NCBI RefSeq assembly: GCF_965638725.1 | Contig: NC_134958.1 | Span: 14,697,464-14,761,463, forward strand | DNA from: Aptenodytes patagonicus | Taxonomy: Eukaryota; Chordata; Aves; Sphenisciformes; Spheniscidae | Reading direction: 5' to 3' | DNA length: 64,000 nucleotides | In this document: positions 63,401 to 64,000 of the stretch, one piece after another | How positions within the stretch are numbered: the first letter of the stretch is position 1 | How the letters are laid out: each line of letters begins with the position of its first letter | Made by a program: the position numbers and the translations under genes | Notes under the pieces: model-generated | What the model was told of the DNA's origin: nothing | Seen by the model: the letters and a program-made list of their open reading frames with translations, nothing else | Databases searched by the model: none

Positions 63401-63965
63401 TGTACTTGCACTTTCTGTTATCTGAAAACAGTAAGAAACATGAGAGCAATAGAAATCCTCTATCAGCCCTTTGATCTTTCATAGCGGTGGTATTCCTGAT
63501 GCCCATTTTAATGCAAGGGAGAAAATTCTAAACACATAGCATTTCACTCCTCACGCCTTGTTCTCTGCAGTGAGCTGTAGTAACTACAATACTGTTTGAG
63601 CAGCATCAAACGTATTTTGGCACGTTGCGTTTGCCTCAATAGTGAAGTAATCCCCGAGGAGGAAAGGTCTGCTTTGTAATTTTGAACTGAAAACACCCTT
63701 CAGAACTTGTTAGAGGGATGACTGTCTAATCAGTGTGTATGTTCTTCCTCTTTTCTGATAGAAATGGAATTTTTGTCTGTTCTGAGTTGGAAGATTTTGA
63801 ACTTCTGCTCCAAAGACTGTCTTACCTTGGGGGAGTGCTGCAAAATCCTCACCCTGTTCCAAAATGCAATGCTGCAAGTGGTTTGGACTTCCATGCTCGT
63901 TTTGTCCTTCACTGTTTAGAACATAATTTGCAGCATCTGTTATACACTTACCTGGACTATTACAG
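51211..63965 (+). CDS. SPG11: SPG11 (spatacsin), exons 1-16, gene runs off the right edge
   Basis: Spatacsin is a large (about 2,400 residue) protein that works with spastizin (ZFYVE26) and the AP-5 adaptor in lysosome/autolysosome reformation; human loss causes spastic paraplegia 11 (known). Sixteen exons encode about 1,002 residues, the N-terminal 40 percent. All junction phases agree. Diagnostic segments are CRGILFLLDSSGWI (exon 3), FGLTQEEFLNRLMIYGSA and CHLNGWERCSIPIHALE (exon 7), HFSEQLLNLTLTFLSKQL (exon 9), MPEAQTFF (exon 11) and YMRNDILNKLAR (exon 15). The first exon is GC-rich and poorly conserved, as in other vertebrates. The start at 51211 is the first ATG in frame with the conserved reading frame. 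The promoter is shared with CIAO2A. Confidence 0.96.
51423..52456 (+). other. SPG11 intron 1
   Basis: 1.03 kb; the GC-rich start tails off from the CpG island. Nothing else was recognised. Confidence 0.65.
52457..52641 (+). CDS. SPG11: SPG11 exon 2
   Basis: After TATCTTCAG the exon reads FMWENTEDDD, LALSKSNELFVYEFTIEDGK and LLEVKNI. 185 nt, donor A|GTGAGT. Confidence 0.94.
53444..53671 (+). CDS. SPG11: SPG11 exon 3
   Basis: Acceptor TTTACAG. It reads SLRILSFENNKCILLLNKF, then CRGILFLLDSSGWI plus one T. Donor GTATCC is weak, but it is the only site that restores the conserved GWIYVFD across the junction. Confidence 0.9.
54240..54310. repeat. Possible ancient dispersed repeat
   Basis: The string TTGTACAGCACCTAGCACAA resembles a motif seen repeatedly in amniote noncoding DNA, but I cannot name the family. 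Confidence 0.2.
54471..54669 (+). CDS. SPG11: SPG11 exon 4
   Basis: Acceptor TTTAAAG. It reads VFDSFDGANLANVNIAL, then VKVSRDLSVAVIISSSNYA and LNMYF. Donor AG|GTACAT. 199 nt. Confidence 0.9.
55237..55374 (+). CDS. SPG11: SPG11 exon 5
   Basis: Acceptor TTTACAG. It reads QFPGHLLCKRDSENLPVKPP, then DEDDLASSDYSMELL. Donor AG|GTACAT. 138 nt. Confidence 0.93.
55375..56117 (+). other. SPG11 intron 5
   Basis: AT-rich, nothing recognised. Confidence 0.6.
56118..56581 (+). CDS. SPG11: SPG11 exon 6
   Basis: Longest exon here (464 nt). SWKAHLSSLCDIVRRRRPGS begins it; KLQCKLVTGVKAVFVVL and LALWDFESQDVTYYHFG follow. Donor G|GTGAGG. The ATG at 56056 upstream is intronic. Confidence 0.95.
56833..56978 (+). 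CDS. SPG11: SPG11 exon 7
   Basis: HGLSLVLFGLTQEEFLNRLM, then GWERCSIPIHALE. Donor GAG|GTAAAG. 146 nt, very well conserved. Confidence 0.96.
56979..58051 (+). other. SPG11 intron 7
   Basis: Contains a run of about 20 A at 57203-57222. No dispersed element was recognised. Confidence 0.6.
58052..58184 (+). CDS. SPG11: SPG11 exon 8
   Basis: AGLENRQLDTVDLFLKSKES, then EQSTDGASQSYLK. Donor A|GTAAGT. 133 nt. Confidence 0.96.
58220..58246. repeat. (ATTAA)n microsatellite
   Basis: About five units of TTAAA just after exon 8. Confidence 0.9.
58577..58732 (+). CDS. SPG11: SPG11 exon 9
   Basis: Acceptor TATTGCAG. LEELRPALNLLCSAIKEND, then HFSEQLLNLTLTFLSKQLEE and IFVHTE. Donor G|GTAAGA. 156 nt. Confidence 0.96.
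58733..60061 (+). other. SPG11 intron 9
   Basis: 1.3 kb, nothing recognised. Confidence 0.6.
60062..60240 (+). CDS. SPG11: SPG11 exon 10
   Basis: Acceptor CTTGACAG. PDEFLQKGADILTDYIIKLR, then LEESHTWEKLTPE. Donor GAG|GTAAAA. 179 nt. Confidence 0.95.
60411..60587 (+). CDS. SPG11: SPG11 exon 11
   Basis: Acceptor CCCCTTTTAG. EVIAEAVLSNKMPEAQTFFR, then ASELLRNM. Donor ATG|GTGAGA. 59 codons, phase 0 to 0. Confidence 0.96.
60588..61062 (+). other. SPG11 intron 11
   Basis: 475 bp, nothing recognised. Confidence 0.6.
61063..61134 (+). CDS. SPG11: SPG11 exon 12
   Basis: A 24-codon exon, phase 0 to 0: GFDVKKELHKICFYTVDKHV, then RDLL. Donor TTG|GTAAGT. Confidence 0.95.
61135..61569 (+). other. SPG11 intron 12
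   Basis: 435 bp, nothing recognised. Confidence 0.6.
61570..61697 (+). CDS. SPG11: SPG11 exon 13
   Basis: VKVLREENYFSEKEKKMIDF, then VHQVESFY. Acceptor ATTAAAG (poor pyrimidine tract), donor AG|GTAATG. 128 nt. Confidence 0.93.
61698..62363 (+). other. SPG11 intron 13
   Basis: 666 bp, AT-rich, nothing recognised. Confidence 0.6.
62364..62542 (+). CDS. SPG11: SPG11 exon 14 (ends at a GC splice donor)
   Basis: Acceptor CATTGCAG. FKNWRKEQDFSRHTAVLDSL, then FNWAQWWDELIQEMILLPRK. It ends CAA G with donor AAG|GCAAGT. Phase 1 is required by the next exon, and the nearby GT would cause a frameshift and a stop. Confidence 0.93.
62543..63023 (+). other. SPG11 intron 14, GC-AG type
   Basis: Begins GCAAGT and ends CACAG. 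481 bp. No other feature. Confidence 0.85.
63024..63231 (+). CDS. SPG11: SPG11 exon 15
   Basis: LKTCNPEVLWMHLTAQHDWL, then YMRNDILNKLA. Acceptor AAACACAG, donor AG|GTATGT. 208 nt. Confidence 0.96.
63232..63761 (+). other. SPG11 intron 15
   Basis: 530 bp, nothing recognised. Confidence 0.6.
63762..63965 (+). CDS. SPG11: SPG11 exon 16 (last in window)
   Basis: Acceptor TTCTGATAG. NGIFVCSELEDFELLLQRLS, then FHARFVLHCLEHNLQHLLYT. Donor AG|GTATGG. The remaining exons lie beyond the right edge. Confidence 0.96.
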
Positions 63966-64000
63966 GTATGGATGCTTTTCATCCCTCAAATCTCATGCAG

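Overview
This is vertebrate nuclear DNA, almost certainly from a bird. The genes are split into short exons with GT-AG introns. The repeats are CR1 LINE fragments with the typical 3' end and a solo LTR, and alpha-satellites, Alu or L1 are absent. There are no bacterial operons, CRISPR arrays, tRNA or rRNA genes. Three protein-coding genes are supported.

(1) 1-22.8 kb, + strand: the 3' half of ADAMTS7, a secreted metalloprotease. Eight coding exons encode the C-terminal thrombospondin type-1 repeats (TSRs), interrupted by a single 1.8 kb mucin-domain exon, and end in a PLAC domain with a stop at 22179-22181. The protease half lies upstream of the window. The last intron is about 10.2 kb.

(2) 22.8-41.3 kb: gene-poor DNA between the convergent ends of ADAMTS7 and CIAO2A. 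It holds a 593 bp solo LTR (minus), two CR1 fragments in inverted orientation (35.6-36.5 kb minus, 38.4-38.8 kb plus), a 15 bp minisatellite and simple repeats. I recognise no gene here.

(3) 41.5-50.3 kb, - strand: complete CIAO2A (FAM96A), five exons and 161 residues, a cytosolic iron-sulfur assembly targeting factor.

(4) 50.2-51.5 kb: a CpG island that appears to be a shared bidirectional promoter. It contains GC boxes, an inverted pair of ZNF143/THAP11-like sites, an ETS site and a YY1-like site.

(5) 51.2-64 kb, + strand: the first 16 exons of SPG11 (spatacsin), about 1,002 residues, continuing off the right edge. Phases join without a break, and one intron uses a GC donor.

The three genes act in unrelated processes: matrix proteolysis, Fe-S protein maturation and lysosome reformation. 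The genes are familiar ones. The most unusual local structure is a duplicated piece of an ADAMTS7 exon/intron border. It creates a possible in-frame 17-codon cassette exon between two TSR exons.
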